This document shows positions 23,611-34,645 of a DNA stretch of 64,000 bases, in pieces (position 1 is the stretch's first letter; every line of letters starts with the position of its first letter). This DNA is from Corbicula japonica. Its lineage: Eukaryota > Mollusca > Bivalvia > Venerida > Cyrenidae. The position numbers and the translations under genes were made by a program. The DNA lies in NCBI GenBank assembly GCA_038501625.1, contig JAZAYU010000053.1, forward strand, positions 4,202,501-4,266,500, in the 5' to 3' direction. Under the pieces are notes generated by a model that was not told the origin of the DNA, searched no databases, and saw only the letters and a list, made by a program, of their open reading frames with translations.

Positions 23611-24158
23611 ACAATTCTCAAGAAAGAGACTGACTTCCTCGCTCTTTCAAACTACATGCAACACAATTGCATGAAGTTATGGAGTTCTCTCAAATACCAA
23701 GTCTAGGCTTGCAAACATGTGATCCCTGCGGACTATCAAGTCGTTTGGAAGCTATGTCTACTATACTGGATGTAATGGAAGTCTCGGAATATTTGCCTAA
23801 TCATAAATATTTCTATTTTGTAGCAGTACTCTCATATAATAAATGGATAGTTGCATCTGAGACGTATCAATAGCATTTCGGTACATCCATGTCTTCTGAA
23901 CACATAGCTAAATAACAGAAATATAGAAATAGAGAGGGGGTATACGTTTATATTACGATCGACACAGCAAATAAACAACCAAAGATAAAACGAGTTGGAG
24001 TCCGCATTGGAAATGTCAACGGCAAACCCTACTTGCCACGGGGGTATAAACCAGCTCCTAAGTTCTGCTATTTATCAATATTTTCCACTGAACACATCGT
24101 GTACCCAATGAACAATTTATATCAAAAGATGATGAGTACATTACGATAATTAAGTGGT

Positions 24159-24865
24159 TTAAGGGCTTACCACACTTCTCCCAACTACGTTCATCGTTAA
24201 AAAGAAAATTATAAAATTCTCAATAATGGCAAAATGCCGTTCAATGAAACTTTGCACAAATGTATGTTGTTAATGTATCTTTATTATGCATATGGTTAGA
24301 CACGTTAGAACAGTTAAGAAAAATAGCGAGATCTAAAAATTCCCTCAATGTCTAATTACATAAATTCACAAAAACTAAACAACACAAAACATCATTTTAA
24401 ATGCCCACATAAGTAATATGATACTGAAAACAATTTATTGTGTCCTCGTGACTTACATATGTAAACTTTACGAAATATTAATAAAAGTATGTTTGACCTT
24501 TCCTGGTCGCTTCCTGGTTGCGTAAACGGATGACAATCACTGATTTCTCTTTTAGTAGTTGAAAGTTTTTTTACAAAGTACACAACATTTTCTTGTCAGT
24601 ATCATTGCACTCCGGTGGGAATTTAAAATTATGTTTTGTATTCGCTTAGTTTTTGTGAATTTATGTAAATAGAATTTTAAGAAATGTTTAGGTCTAGCTT
24701 TGTTTATTTACTTTTCTAACGTGTCTTACTGTATGCAAAATAAAGATACATTAGATACATTCATTTGTGCAAAGTTTTATTGAACAGCATTTTGCCATTA
24801 TTGAGATTTTGATAATTTTCTTTTTATCGATGAACGTAGTTGGGAGGAGGGTGGTAGGCCCTTAA
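24159..24865. mobile_element. Foldback element with ~250-bp terminal inverted repeats
   Basis: It begins TTAAGGGCTTACCAC and ends GTGGTAGGCCCTTAA. The left arm (24,159-24,410) contains CCAACTACGTTCATCG, ATAATGGCAAAATGC and TAATTACATAAATTCACAAA. The right arm (24,620-24,865) mirrors all of these with modest divergence. The centre of about 200 bp has no recognisable protein. It is a non-autonomous TIR element. Both ends are TTAA, but a clean target duplication was not established. Confidence 0.8.
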
Positions 24866-25590
24866 GCTTAGAAAGTCATCACATTTGATTACAAAATGTT
24901 AACGTAGTATTTGTTTAACAATGTTAATGTTCGCAAAGATCATTAAACTGTAAATAAAAGGTGGTTTATTTACTACGCACACATTGCCGCCGTCAGAATC
25001 CGATTAAAATCATCTGCTACAAACCGCTACACTGTCGTTTTGTTTGATCTGACTCTAGTGAGATTTCGGGCTTTCAAAAACTGTTTGTAGAAAAGCGAAA
25101 AAGAAAGTGGTGTTGTACCATCATATTTCGACTTCGTTTGATTTTCTCATATTTCGCGCTGTAGAAAGTGTGCGTAATCAAACCTTATAGAAAACAAATC
25201 ATTTAACATCTAGTCTAAATAGAATGATTCAAGTGCGTAGGATTTTGTTCGCGCGAAAATGTAACATTTGTCTTTTGCGCGAAAGATCCCCGCGAAACTA
25301 AATGATCCCACAGTCATGACAGTTATCATTTTGATAATTGATAAAAAAAATCATTAAGTTAGTTTAATTAGTTGAAAATATTTTATACAATGCGTGCGTT
25401 TGCCTCAGAATTCGTAATGAATGAGATCATCCCACCTACGAATTCCTTTAATGAATGTATATGTCTGGATATGAAGAATCGGTTTCATTTTTCGGTTTTC
25501 AGCTGCTACCTTGAACTTTGTTGAGTTGTAATATACATCGGTGAAAAAAAAGAGTTTTTACACTAAAATTGTTCGCAGAAAATTGCAAGA

Positions 25591-26398
25591 TAATACTAAG
25601 TTCCCACTGCCGATCCGATAAACTCGATCATCCCGATCCCTTAAATTTCCCGATTGAGCCCGACCAAGCTCGACTAAATGTGTTTACATGACTTCTTCTC
25701 GACCTCTAGTCGATCACACACGACCCCCACCCGATTATTCACGACTCCTTCACGACGTCAACCCGACCATCTTAACGATTTCCGCTCGATCATCCTGACC
25801 TTTACAAGGCCTCAGCTCGACCAACTGGACCTATGCTCGATCGCTGCCAGTTCTTCACCCGACAAGATCGACATGGTCGTAGTCGGGTCGTAGACGGTCG
25901 TGTAACAAAACGTTTTAAAAAACTCGATTTTCCACTTGACCAATACACGATCGCTTCCCGAGCACTTCTCGACCGCTTGGCCACTCGATCGAGTAGCATT
26001 TGAGTAGCAGTCTAGTTAGCCTGGACACCAATTTGAACAGAGGTCGAGTTGATCGGGTTGCGATCGGATAATACTCGAGTAGAAGTCGAGATGATCGGGT
26101 ACAGATTAGGTAAAATATGTCAATTCGACCAAACTAGATCGCTACACGATTGCTACTCGATCAACTCGATCTTCTACTCGACCAATACACGATCGCTTCC
26201 CGAGCGCTTCTCGGCCGCTTGGCTACTCGATCCCTACTCGAATATTTTTGACATGTCAAAAAAATTCGGGTAGGAAGCCCGAGTGATGCCGACCTTCCCG
26301 ACACTCCTGACCACTCATACCGACCGAGCCAGACCAGTACGCGATTGCTTGATCGGGCTTGATCGAGTTGATCAATCGGCAGTGGGAACTTAGCATTA
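25591..26398 (+). mobile_element. CGA-periodic TIR element, copy A
   Basis: An ~808-bp insertion bounded by TAATACTAAGTTCCCACTGC and, inverted, GCAGTGGGAACTTAGCATTA. It interrupts duplicon copy 4: the sequence on each side (TTGCAAGATAA and GCGAAATGATTCGCTC) corresponds to the contiguous CTGCAAAATAAGGTGTAAAATGTTTCGCTC-type sequence of copy 1. The left half is crowded with CTCGAC, CCCGAC and TCGATC words whose CGA cores recur about every 11 bases from 25,700 to 25,787. The right half is crowded with both orientations. A second copy, inverted, is at 54,819-55,737. No transposase is encoded. Confidence 0.85.
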
Positions 26399-26565
26399 CC
26401 CGCGAAATGATTCGCTCATTTTACGTTGTAGGACAAGATGCAAAGACTTTTGCTGAACATGTCACTTATTTGACATTTCGCTTTAATTATACAGGATACT
26501 TTTCCAAATTATATTATGCTGAAACTGTGAAGTTGGCAATGAGTAATGAGTAGGGAATTGGATAT

Positions 26566-29005
26566 TCAATATCCAGCTGAAATCGAATCCACTGCCAGCA
26601 GTGAGTTGGGTATTCGCTTTACACACACAGCGAATACCCTAATGAGATCGAATCCACAGCCAGCTGTGAGTTGGGTATTCATTCTACACTGACAGCGAAT
26701 ACCCTAATGAGATCAAATCCACAGCCAGCTGTGAGTTGGGTATTCGCTCTACACTAACAGCGAATACACTAATGAGATCGAATCCACAGCCAGCAGTGAG
26801 TTGGGTATTCGCTTTACACACACAGCGAATACCCTAATGAGATCGAATCCAGAGCCAGCTGTGAGTTGGGTATTCGTTCTACAATGACAGCGAATACCCT
26901 AATGAGATCGAATCCACAGCCAGCTGTGAGTTGGGTATTCGTTCTTCACTGACAGCGAATACCCTAATGAGATCGAATCCACTGCCAGCAGTGAGTTGGG
27001 TATTCGCTTTACACACACAGCGAATACCCTAATGAGATCGAATCCACAGCCAGCTGTGAGTTGGGTATTCGTTCTACACTGACAGCGAATACCCTAATGA
27101 GATCGAATCCACAGCCAGCAGTGAGTTGGGTATTTGCTCTACACTAACAGCGAATACCCTAATGAGATCGAATCCACAGCCAGCAGTGAGTTGGGTATTC
27201 GCTTTACACACACAGCGAATACCCTAATGAGATCGAATCCACAGCCAGCTGTGAGTTGGGTATTCGTTCTACACTGACAGCGAATACCCTAATGAGATCG
27301 AAACACAGCCAGCTGTGAGTTGGGTATTCGCTTTGCACAAACAGCGAATACCCTAATGAGATCGAATCCACAGCCAGCTGTGAGTTGGGTATTCGTTCTA
27401 CACTGACAGCGAATACCCTAATGAGATCGAATCCACAGCCAACTGTGAGTTGGGTATTCGTTCTACACTGACAGCGAATACCCTAATGAGATCGAATCCA
27501 CAGCCAGCTGTGAGTTGGGTATTCGCTTTGCACAAACAGCGAATACCCTAATGAGATCGAATCCACAGCCATCTGTGAGTTGGGTATTCGTTCTACACAT
27601 ACAGCGAATACCCTTATGAGATCAAATCCACAGCCAGCTGTGAGTTGGGTATTCGCTTTACACAAACAGCGAATACCCTAATGAGATCGAATCCACAGCC
27701 AGCTGTGAGTTAGGTATTCGTTCTACCCTGACGGCGAATACCCAAATGAGATCGAATCCACAGCAAGCTGTGAGTTGGGTATTCGTTCTAAACCGACAGC
27801 GAATACCCTAATGAGATCGAATCCACTGCCAGCAGTGAGTTGGGTATTCGTTCTACAATGACAGCGAATACTCTAATGAGATCGAATCCACTGCCAGCAG
27901 TGAGTTGGGTATTCGCATTACACACACAGCGAATACCCTAATGAGATCGAATCCACAGCCAGCAGTGAGTTGGGTATTCGCTTTACACAAACAGCGAATA
28001 CCCTAATGAGATCGAATCCACTGCCAGCTGTGAGTTGGGTATTCGTTCTACACTGACAGCGAATACACTAATGAGATCGAATCCACAGCTAGCTGTGAGT
28101 CTGGTATTCGCTCTACACTGACAGCGAATACACTAATGAGATCGAATCCACAGCCAGCAGTGAGTTGGGTATTCGCTTTACACACACAGCGAATACCCTA
28201 GTGAGATCGAATCCATTGCCAGCTGTGAGTTGGGTATTCGCTTTACACAAACAGCGAATACCCAAAAAAGATCGAATCCACTGCCAGCTGTGAGTTGGGT
28301 ATTCGCTTTGCACAAACAGCGAAAACCCTAATGAGATCGAATCCACAGCCAGCTGTGAGTTGGGTATTCGTTCTACACTGACAGCGAATACCCTAATGAG
28401 ATCGAATCTACAGCCAGCTGTGAGTTGGGTATTCGCTTTACACAAACAGCGAATACCCTAATGAGATCGAATCCACTGCCAGCAGTGAGTTGGATATTCA
28501 CTTTACACATTCAGCGAATACCCTAATGAGATCGAATTCACTGCCAGCAGTGAGTTGGGTATTCGCTTTACACAAATGCGAATACCCTAATGAGATCGAA
28601 TTCACAGTCAGCTGTGAGTTGGGTATTCGTTCTACACTGACAGCGAATACCCTAATGAGATTGAATCCACAGCCAGCAGTGAGTTGGGTATTCGCTTTAC
28701 ACAAACAGCGAATACCCTAATGAGATCGAATCCACAGCCAGCTGTGAGTTGGGTATTCGTTCTGCACTGACAGCGAATACCCTAATGAGATCGAATCCAC
28801 AGCCATCTGTGAGTTGGGTATTCGGTCTACACTGACAGCGAATACCCTAATGAGATCGAATCCACTGCCAGCAGTGAGTTGGGTATTCGTTCTACACTGA
28901 CTGCGAATACCCTAATGAGATCGAATCCACAGTCTGCAGTGAGTTGGGTATTCGCTTTACACAAACAGCGAATACCCTAATGAGATCGAGTTGGATATTC
29001 GCTTT
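26566..29005 (+). repeat. Left array of a 65-bp tandem repeat
   Basis: About 37 units of exactly 65 bp (for example GCGAATACCC starts 65 bases apart at 26,825 and 26,890). Each unit contains GAATACCCTAATGAGATCGA, a CCACAGCCAGCTGTGAGTTG segment and GGGTATTCG. Two loop variants alternate irregularly: one with TTTACACAAAC or TTTACACACAC after GGGTATTCGC, the other with TCTACACTGAC after GGGTATTCGT. Units differ by a few substitutions and rare indels. Open frames of 60-110 codons across the array arise because 65 bp cycles through three frames without stops; I do not consider them genes. Confidence 0.95.
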
Positions 29006-29009
29006 ACAC

Positions 29010-29930
29010 AAACGCCAAATACCCTATGGAAGTGGTCCGGAATAAACTGTGATGGGGTGATCCGGGACTGGTTTTTTATGTTGTAGTGCATTTTCACGTC
29101 ATTTCTTTATTTACTTACTCTTTTTTTAGTAACTAATTTGTACCTTTACTCCGAATGGAAGTGACTGTTTTTTTAACCATTTTGAAGGAATATCTTGCTG
29201 TTGCTTAAGAAGGATGAATTTTACTTTGAAAATTGTTGGTTACATTTTAGTGACCGGAAATTAACCGGAGTTATTTTTTTGGACTCGGGATGTTATATCC
29301 AGGCGATAACCGGAAGTGATCCGGAATAGACCATGTTGGGGTGATCCGGAACTAACCATTTTAGTATTTTTATTGAAATAAACGCAATGAGCAGCAGTGA
29401 GTTTGTGCAATGAATTAGGTATTCGCTTTAAACTCACAACCAATACCGTAATGAGACCGAATCCACTGACAGCAGTGAGTTGGGTATTCGTTCTACCCTA
29501 ATGAGTTTTGAGCGAATACCCTACTCATTGAAGAAACACACTGCAATGCTGCTCAATGCGTTATTTTCAATAAAAATACTTAAAATGGGAAGTTCCGGAT
29601 CACCCCAACATGGTCTATTCCGGATCACTTCCGGTTATCGCCTGGAAATAACTTCCAGACTCCAAAAAAATAAGTCTGAATAATTTCCGGTCACTAAAAG
29701 TTAACCAAGAATTTTCAAAGTAAAATTCTGTTTTCTTAAGCAACTGCAAGATATTTATTCAAAATGGTTAAAAAAAAAACAGTCACATCCATTTGGAGTA
29801 AAGGTACAAATTAGTTACTGAAAATAAGAGTAAGTAAATAAAGAAATGACGTGAAAATACACTACATCATAAAAAATGGCAGATCCGGATCACCCTATGA
29901 TAGTTTATTCCGGAACACTTCCATAGGGTA
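29010..29930. repeat. Palindromic core of the giant foldback
   Basis: Between the two arrays the sequence folds on itself. Arm 29,030-29,410 (with GGAATAAACTGTGATGGGG, CACGTCATTTCTTTATTTAC and GGCGATAACCGGAAGTGATC) is mirrored by 29,530-29,925. The small loop, about 29,413-29,530, contains one degenerate 65-bp unit. The words TGATCCGGA and CCGGAATA each recur twice per arm. There is no coding content and no recognised motif. Confidence 0.85.
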
Positions 29931-32200
29931 TTCGCTGTTTGTGTAAAGCGAATACCCAACTCACTGCTGGCAGTGGATTCGATCTCATTAGGGTATTCGC
30001 TGTTTGTGTAAAGCAATAGCCAACTCACTGCTGGCAGTGGATTCGATCTCATTAGGGTATTCGCTGTGTGTGTAGAACGAATACCCAACTCACAGCTGGC
30101 TGTGGATTCGATCTCATTAGGGTATTCGCTGTCGGTCTAGAACGAATACCCAACTCACAGCTGGCTGTGGATTCGATCTCATTAGGGTATTCGTTGTCAG
30201 TGTAGAACGAATACCCAACTCACAGCTGGCTGTGGATTCGATCTAATTAGGGCATTCGCTGTTTGTGTAAAGCGAATACCCAACTCACTGCTGGCTGTGG
30301 ATTCGATCTCATTAGGGTAATCGCTGTGTGTGTAGAACGAATACCCAACTCACAGCTGGCTGTGGATTCGATCTCATTAGGGTATTCGCTGTCAGTGTAG
30401 AACGAATACCCAACTCACAGCTGGCAGTGGATTCGATCTCATTAGGTATTCGCTGTTTCTGCAAAGCGAATACCCAACTCACAGCTGGCAGTGGATTCGA
30501 TCTCATTAGGGTATTCACTGTTTGTGTAAAGCGAATACCCAACTCACTGCTGGCTGTGGATTCGATCTCATTAGGGAATTCGCTGTCAGTGTAGAACGAA
30601 TACCCAACTCACTGCTGGCAGTGGATTCGATCTCATTAGGGTATTCGCTGTCAGTGTAGAACGAATACCCAACTCACAGATGGCTGTGGATTCGATCTCA
30701 TTAGGGTATTCGCTGTCAGGGTAGAACGAAAATCCAATTCATAGTTGGCTGTGGATTCGATCTCATTAGGGTATTCGCTGTGTTTGTAAAGCGAATACCC
30801 AACTCACTGCTGGCTGTGGATTCGATCCCATTAGGTTATACGCTGTGTGTGTAAAGCGAATACCCAACTCACTGCTGGCAGTGGATTCGATCTCATTAGG
30901 GTATTCGCTGTCAGTGTAGAACGAATACCCAACTCACAGCTGGCTGTAGATTCGATCTCATTAGGGTATTCGCTGTCAGTGTAGAACGAATACCCAACTC
31001 ACAGCTGGCTGTGGATTCGATCTCATTAGGGTATTCGCTGTTTTTGCAAAGCGAATACCCAACTCACAGCTGGATCTCATTAGGGTATTCGATGTTTGTG
31101 TAAAGCGAATACCCAACTCACTGCATGCTGTGGATTCGATCTCATTAGGGTATTCTCTGTGTGTGTAAAGCGAATACCCAACTCACTGCTGGCTATAGAT
31201 TCGATCTCATTAGGGTATTCGCTGTCAGTGTAGAGTGAACACCCAACTCACAGCTGGCTGTGGATTCGATCTCATTAGGGTATTCGCTGTCAGTGTAGAA
31301 CGAATACCCAACTCACAGCTGGCTGTGGATTCGATCTCTTTAGGGTATTTGCTGTGTGTGTAAAGCGCATACCCAACTCACTGCTGGCAGTGGATTCGAT
31401 CTCATAAGTGTATTCGCTGTTCGTGTAAAGCGAATACCCAACTCACTGCTGGTTGTGGATTCGATCTCATTAGGATATTCGCTGTGAGTGTAAAGCGAAT
31501 ACCCAACTCATTGCTGGCTGTGGATTCGATCTCATTAGGGTATTCGCTGTCAGTGTAGAACGAATACCCAACTCACAGATGGCTGTGGAATCGATCTCAT
31601 TAAGGTATTCGCTGTCAGGGTAGAACGAAAATCCAACTCATAGCTGGCTGTGGATTCGATCTCATTAGGGTATTCGCTGTTTGTGTAAAGCGAATACCCA
31701 ACTCACTGCTGGCTGTGGATTCGATACCATTAGGGTATTCGCTGTGTGTGTAAAGCGAATACCCAACTCACTGCTGGCAGTGGATTCGATCTCATTAGGG
31801 TATTCGCTGTCAGTGTAGAACGAATACCCAACTCACAGCTGGCTGTAGATTCGATCTCATTAGGGTATTCGCTGTCAGTGTAGAATGAATACCCAACTCA
31901 CAGCTGGCTGTGGATTCGATCTCATTAGGGTATTCGCTGTCAGTGTATAACGAATACCCAACTCACAGCTGGCTGTGGATTCGATCTCATTAGGGTATTC
32001 GCTGTTTGTGCAAAGCGAATACCCAACTCACAGCTGGCAGTGGATTCGATCTCATTAGTGTATTCGCTGTTTGTGTAAAGCGAATACCCAACTCACTGCT
32101 GGCTGTGGATTCGATCTCATTAGGGTATTCGCTGTGTGTGTAAAGCGAATACCCAACTCACTGCTGGCAGTGGATTCGATTTCAGCTGGATATTGAATAT
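29928..32200 (-). repeat. Right array of the 65-bp tandem repeat, inverted
   Basis: About 35 units of the same 65-bp repeat on the opposite strand (GGGTATTCGCT ... AGCGAATACCC read on plus). Shorter and longer units occur (for example a deletion near 31,070). The order of loop variants is not a simple mirror of the left array, so the arms have evolved apart by unit turnover rather than being a fresh inverted duplication. Confidence 0.95.
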
Positions 32201-32782
32201 CCAATTCCCTACTCATTACTCATTGCCAACTTCACACACCTGAAACACTGAGCGTCAGCGCGAACATTTTGGAGTTGATTTAACTACGCTAATTAGCTTC
32301 CCCATATTATGCTGAACAGACCTGTCATCATCATAATTTAGATTGTGTCGTTTCTTAATATTATGCTGTAAGAATCAGTCGTCATCAACATTTGACATTT
32401 TGAACAAGTAATTTATCAAACATTTATTAATAAAGAGATGTTTTGCGATCTATATACTGGGCGCAAATGTATCTTGGAATATGAAATAACGCATAGATTG
32501 TTATATTTTTATGCACTTGTACTATGTACTAAAAATTACGAAAAATTACTGTGTTTAGTACCATAGCCATATCTTTTTTAGTTAATTTGAGAATTGTGCG
32601 CAAACCACTGTAGGTATTTGTTTGTGTTTTTCAGATGCTGTTAAAATGACATTGAAAGTGTTATTTGAAGCTAACAATTTGTTTGCAATAGACATGCACT
32701 TTTTTGCAAACACTTCGAAAAATTTCATAAAATGCAGAAGGTTTTTAGTCTTGATAGAAAGCCATTATCACAACGGCAAATA

Positions 32783-34122
32783 AGATCATGTTTATAGGTC
32801 CTTTTCTGGCCAGAATGTCAGTAGAGCTATATTGGCTTAACAGATCTCTAATGCCAAGTTTCGTCATTTTCAGTTAATAAATGGACGATCTGTATAACGA
32901 GATGCAACTACAATCACCCAGAACACAAAATATCTCCGTTTTAGAAAAACAATTCACGTTATCCTAAATCATCTAAAGATAGCAAGGTAAACAGATCACG
33001 GAAAATGCATAATCCAAATTGCAGATCAATTTCGAAGACAAAATCGTAACTTACAGAACGAATGTTGATAGCCGTTGATAGATCCTTTATTAATCTTTCC
33101 TACGTCACCAGTAACTAAATATAAATCCGTCTATTAGTGTACAAAATCCAAATTTATTATCAAAATTTATGGAAGTTTTCACTCGGAATCTCTTCTATTC
33201 CGATTAAGCTGAACGTCCTCAAAACGGTATGTTTCATGTATGTACGATGTGTGTGGCCCGTCCTGCTAGCTCAGTGGATAGAGCATCGGACTGTCAATCC
33301 AGGGGTCGTGAGTTCGATCCCCAGCCGAGGCGGGAAAAAAATTTCTCCGTGACAATTGAACTCGGACATTGCGTCTGAGAGTCATTTGTCCCTCACATCT
33401 GATTCAAGTGAGGAAGCAGTCAGTCGCTTGCGGAGAAATTGGTTAGTACTGGTTAGAGACCCAGGAACACCGGTTAGGTGGACTGACCGCCGGGATATAA
33501 CCAGAAAGGTGTTGAAATCAGGCGTTAAACCCCAAAACAAACAAACAAAATGTACGATGTGTGATTTAAATAAAAAATGAATGTTGATAATCAAAACGAT
33601 AGACGATTGTCAAATAATTTATTGAAGTTCATTTTTTTAATTTACTAATTTTTTTAAACAATCGGCGTTAGAAGAAGTAACCTAATTTGCATATTTTCGG
33701 AATAGAGCAGATTCCCCGCACAAGAATTTGAAAACCTCAGTGGATTTTGATAATAAATTTGGATTTTCTCCGCTAATAAACGGACTTATGTTTATTTTCT
33801 GGTGTTATCGATCAACGGCAATCAATATTTGTTTGGCTTTTGTCTTTGAAATTGATGTGCAACTGGGATGATGTATTTTCCGTGATCTGTTTACCTTGTT
33901 ATCTTTAGTTATTTAGGATAACTAGAAATATGTTGGGGTTTTTTGTGTTGTTTTTTTTCGAAAACGCGATATTTTGTGTTCTGGGCGATTGTAGTTGTAT
34001 CTCGTGATACAAATCGCCCATTTATTAGCTGAAATTAACCAAACTTGGCACTAGAGCTCTTTTAAGCCTATATAGCTCTACTGACTTTTGGCCAGACAAG
34101 GACCTCTAAACAGATGTATGTT
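32783..34122. mobile_element. 1.3 kb foldback element with 8-bp target duplication
   Basis: GGCAAATA occurs directly outside both ends (32,775-32,782 and 34,123-34,130). Paralogous copy 1 has a single CGGCAATAGG there, an empty site. The arms are several hundred bases: TAGGTCCTTTTCTGGCCAGA, AGCTATA, CACCCAGAACACAAAATATC and GTAAACAGATCACGGAAAAT on the left are mirrored on the right, ending AGGACCTCTAAACAG. The 8-bp duplication fits hAT-like transposition, but no transposase or diagnostic hAT tip is visible. The loop carries a younger SINE (33,254-33,549). Confidence 0.85.
33254..33549 (+). mobile_element. Complete tRNA-headed SINE with perfect 14-bp target duplication
   Basis: The head has tRNA features: A box TAGCTCAGTGGATAGAGC and B box GAGTTCGATCCCC, with an anticodon-like loop CTGTCAA. 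A conserved body follows, ending GGCGTTAAACCCCAAAACAA with a CAAA-type tail. ATGTACGATGTGTG flanks it exactly on both sides (33,240-33,253 and 33,550-33,563), so the insertion is fairly recent and came by target-primed retrotransposition. The tail resembles molluscan V-SINEs as I remember them. It was inserted into the loop of an older foldback element. Confidence 0.92.
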
Positions 34123-34530
34123 GGCAAATATCTAACAGACTGAAACCCAAGTTAAATCGACCATACGAGTATGTCGAAGGTCTTGATAAAAAATCCCTCG
34201 AGCTTACAGTAGAAGCACTTACACTCTCAAGCTCTTGGACTGTTTCGCAGCTCAGACTCACATACAGGGAGACTCGGAAAAAAGAGAAGACAAATGTAAT
34301 GCATTTTTAAATCGAATGGTCCGATAGACAGACTCATGTAGTACATGACAACTTGTATCAAAACTTACTTATCTAAATGTAGAAAAGACACAATTGTCTG
34401 AAATGTCCAATATTCACACATAAAAGTGGATGGTTACAACTATTTCACCAGTTGATGACATATTCTATTATATTGAATATTATACAGCGATTGGGTACAA
34501 CGAATTGTTAAATACACAGAAAAAAATCCT

Positions 34531-34536
34531 TTTATT
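34531..34536 (-). promoter_or_regulatory. Candidate poly(A) signal of secreted protein copy 4
   Basis: AATAAA on the minus strand, 110 bases after the stop codon of the gene at 34,646-35,161. Position suitable; not confirmed by any transcript. Confidence 0.4.
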
Positions 34537-34645
34537 ATAATGTTTTCTCGAATGCATATTGTAATAAATTTCAGTCGATTGTTTGTTTCTTTTTTTTTTT
34601 CAGCAACACTAATGACCAAAACGACGCACGATCCTGGCTTACGTG

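Larger units (their letters stand above)
22718..25590. other. Inter-copy stretch without a gene
   Basis: No gene is seen. It contains the copy 3 promoter, a tRNA-like SINE head at 23,526-23,610, a foldback element at 24,159-24,865, and from about 25,495 the start of the fourth duplicon (TTTCAGCTGCTACC, compare 14,766). 24,001-24,110 resembles 20,201-20,300. No GH3 exon was recognised here, so this duplicon unit appears to have lost the GH3 gene. Confidence 0.55.
26526..32239. mobile_element. Giant 5.7 kb foldback element with satellite-array arms
   Basis: A nearly symmetrical inverted repeat occupying the whole interval. The outer ends are TGTGAAGTTGGCAATGAG and its inverse, CTCATTGCCAACTTCACA, followed on each arm by GGATATTCAATATCC. 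Each arm then consists of about 35-37 copies of a 65-bp repeat, in opposite orientations on the two sides. The centre (29,010-29,930) is itself palindromic. CTGAAAC flanks the element on both sides (26,519-26,525 and 32,240-32,246), which fits a 7-bp target duplication. Diverged duplicons 1 and 2 lack the element at the matching place (after ATTATGCTGAAA, before GCCAACGCGAAC). The layout recalls Drosophila Foldback and Galileo elements in architecture only. There is no transposase, so it must be non-autonomous. Confidence 0.9.
32240..34645. other. Rest of duplicon copy 4, gene-free
   Basis: No gene is seen. 32,240-32,780 continues the sequence parallel to 280-660 and 15,010-15,570 (GCGCGAACATT, AATATTATGCTGTAA, then the CAACGGCAAATA site). 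It is interrupted by the foldback at 32,783-34,122 with its SINE. 34,123-34,640 resumes the parallel sequence (AACAGACTGAAACCC compared with AACAGATTGAAACCG in copies 1 and 2) up to the secreted-protein gene. Confidence 0.65.

Noticed and set aside
26566..29005. CRISPR-like array of regularly spaced repeats
   Set aside because: The repeat is continuous at 65 bp with no unique spacers, and the context is a eukaryotic genome with introns and SINEs.
26566..32200. Open frames of 60-110 codons in the satellite arrays, all with similar ANTQLTAG- or RIPNSQLAVD-like translations
   Set aside because: They arise from a stop-poor 65-bp repeat cycling through three frames. They exist on both strands and have no splice sites or promoter.
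33254..33330. Functional tRNA gene
   Set aside because: A and B boxes are good, but the sequence continues into a SINE body and tail flanked by a 14-bp target duplication.
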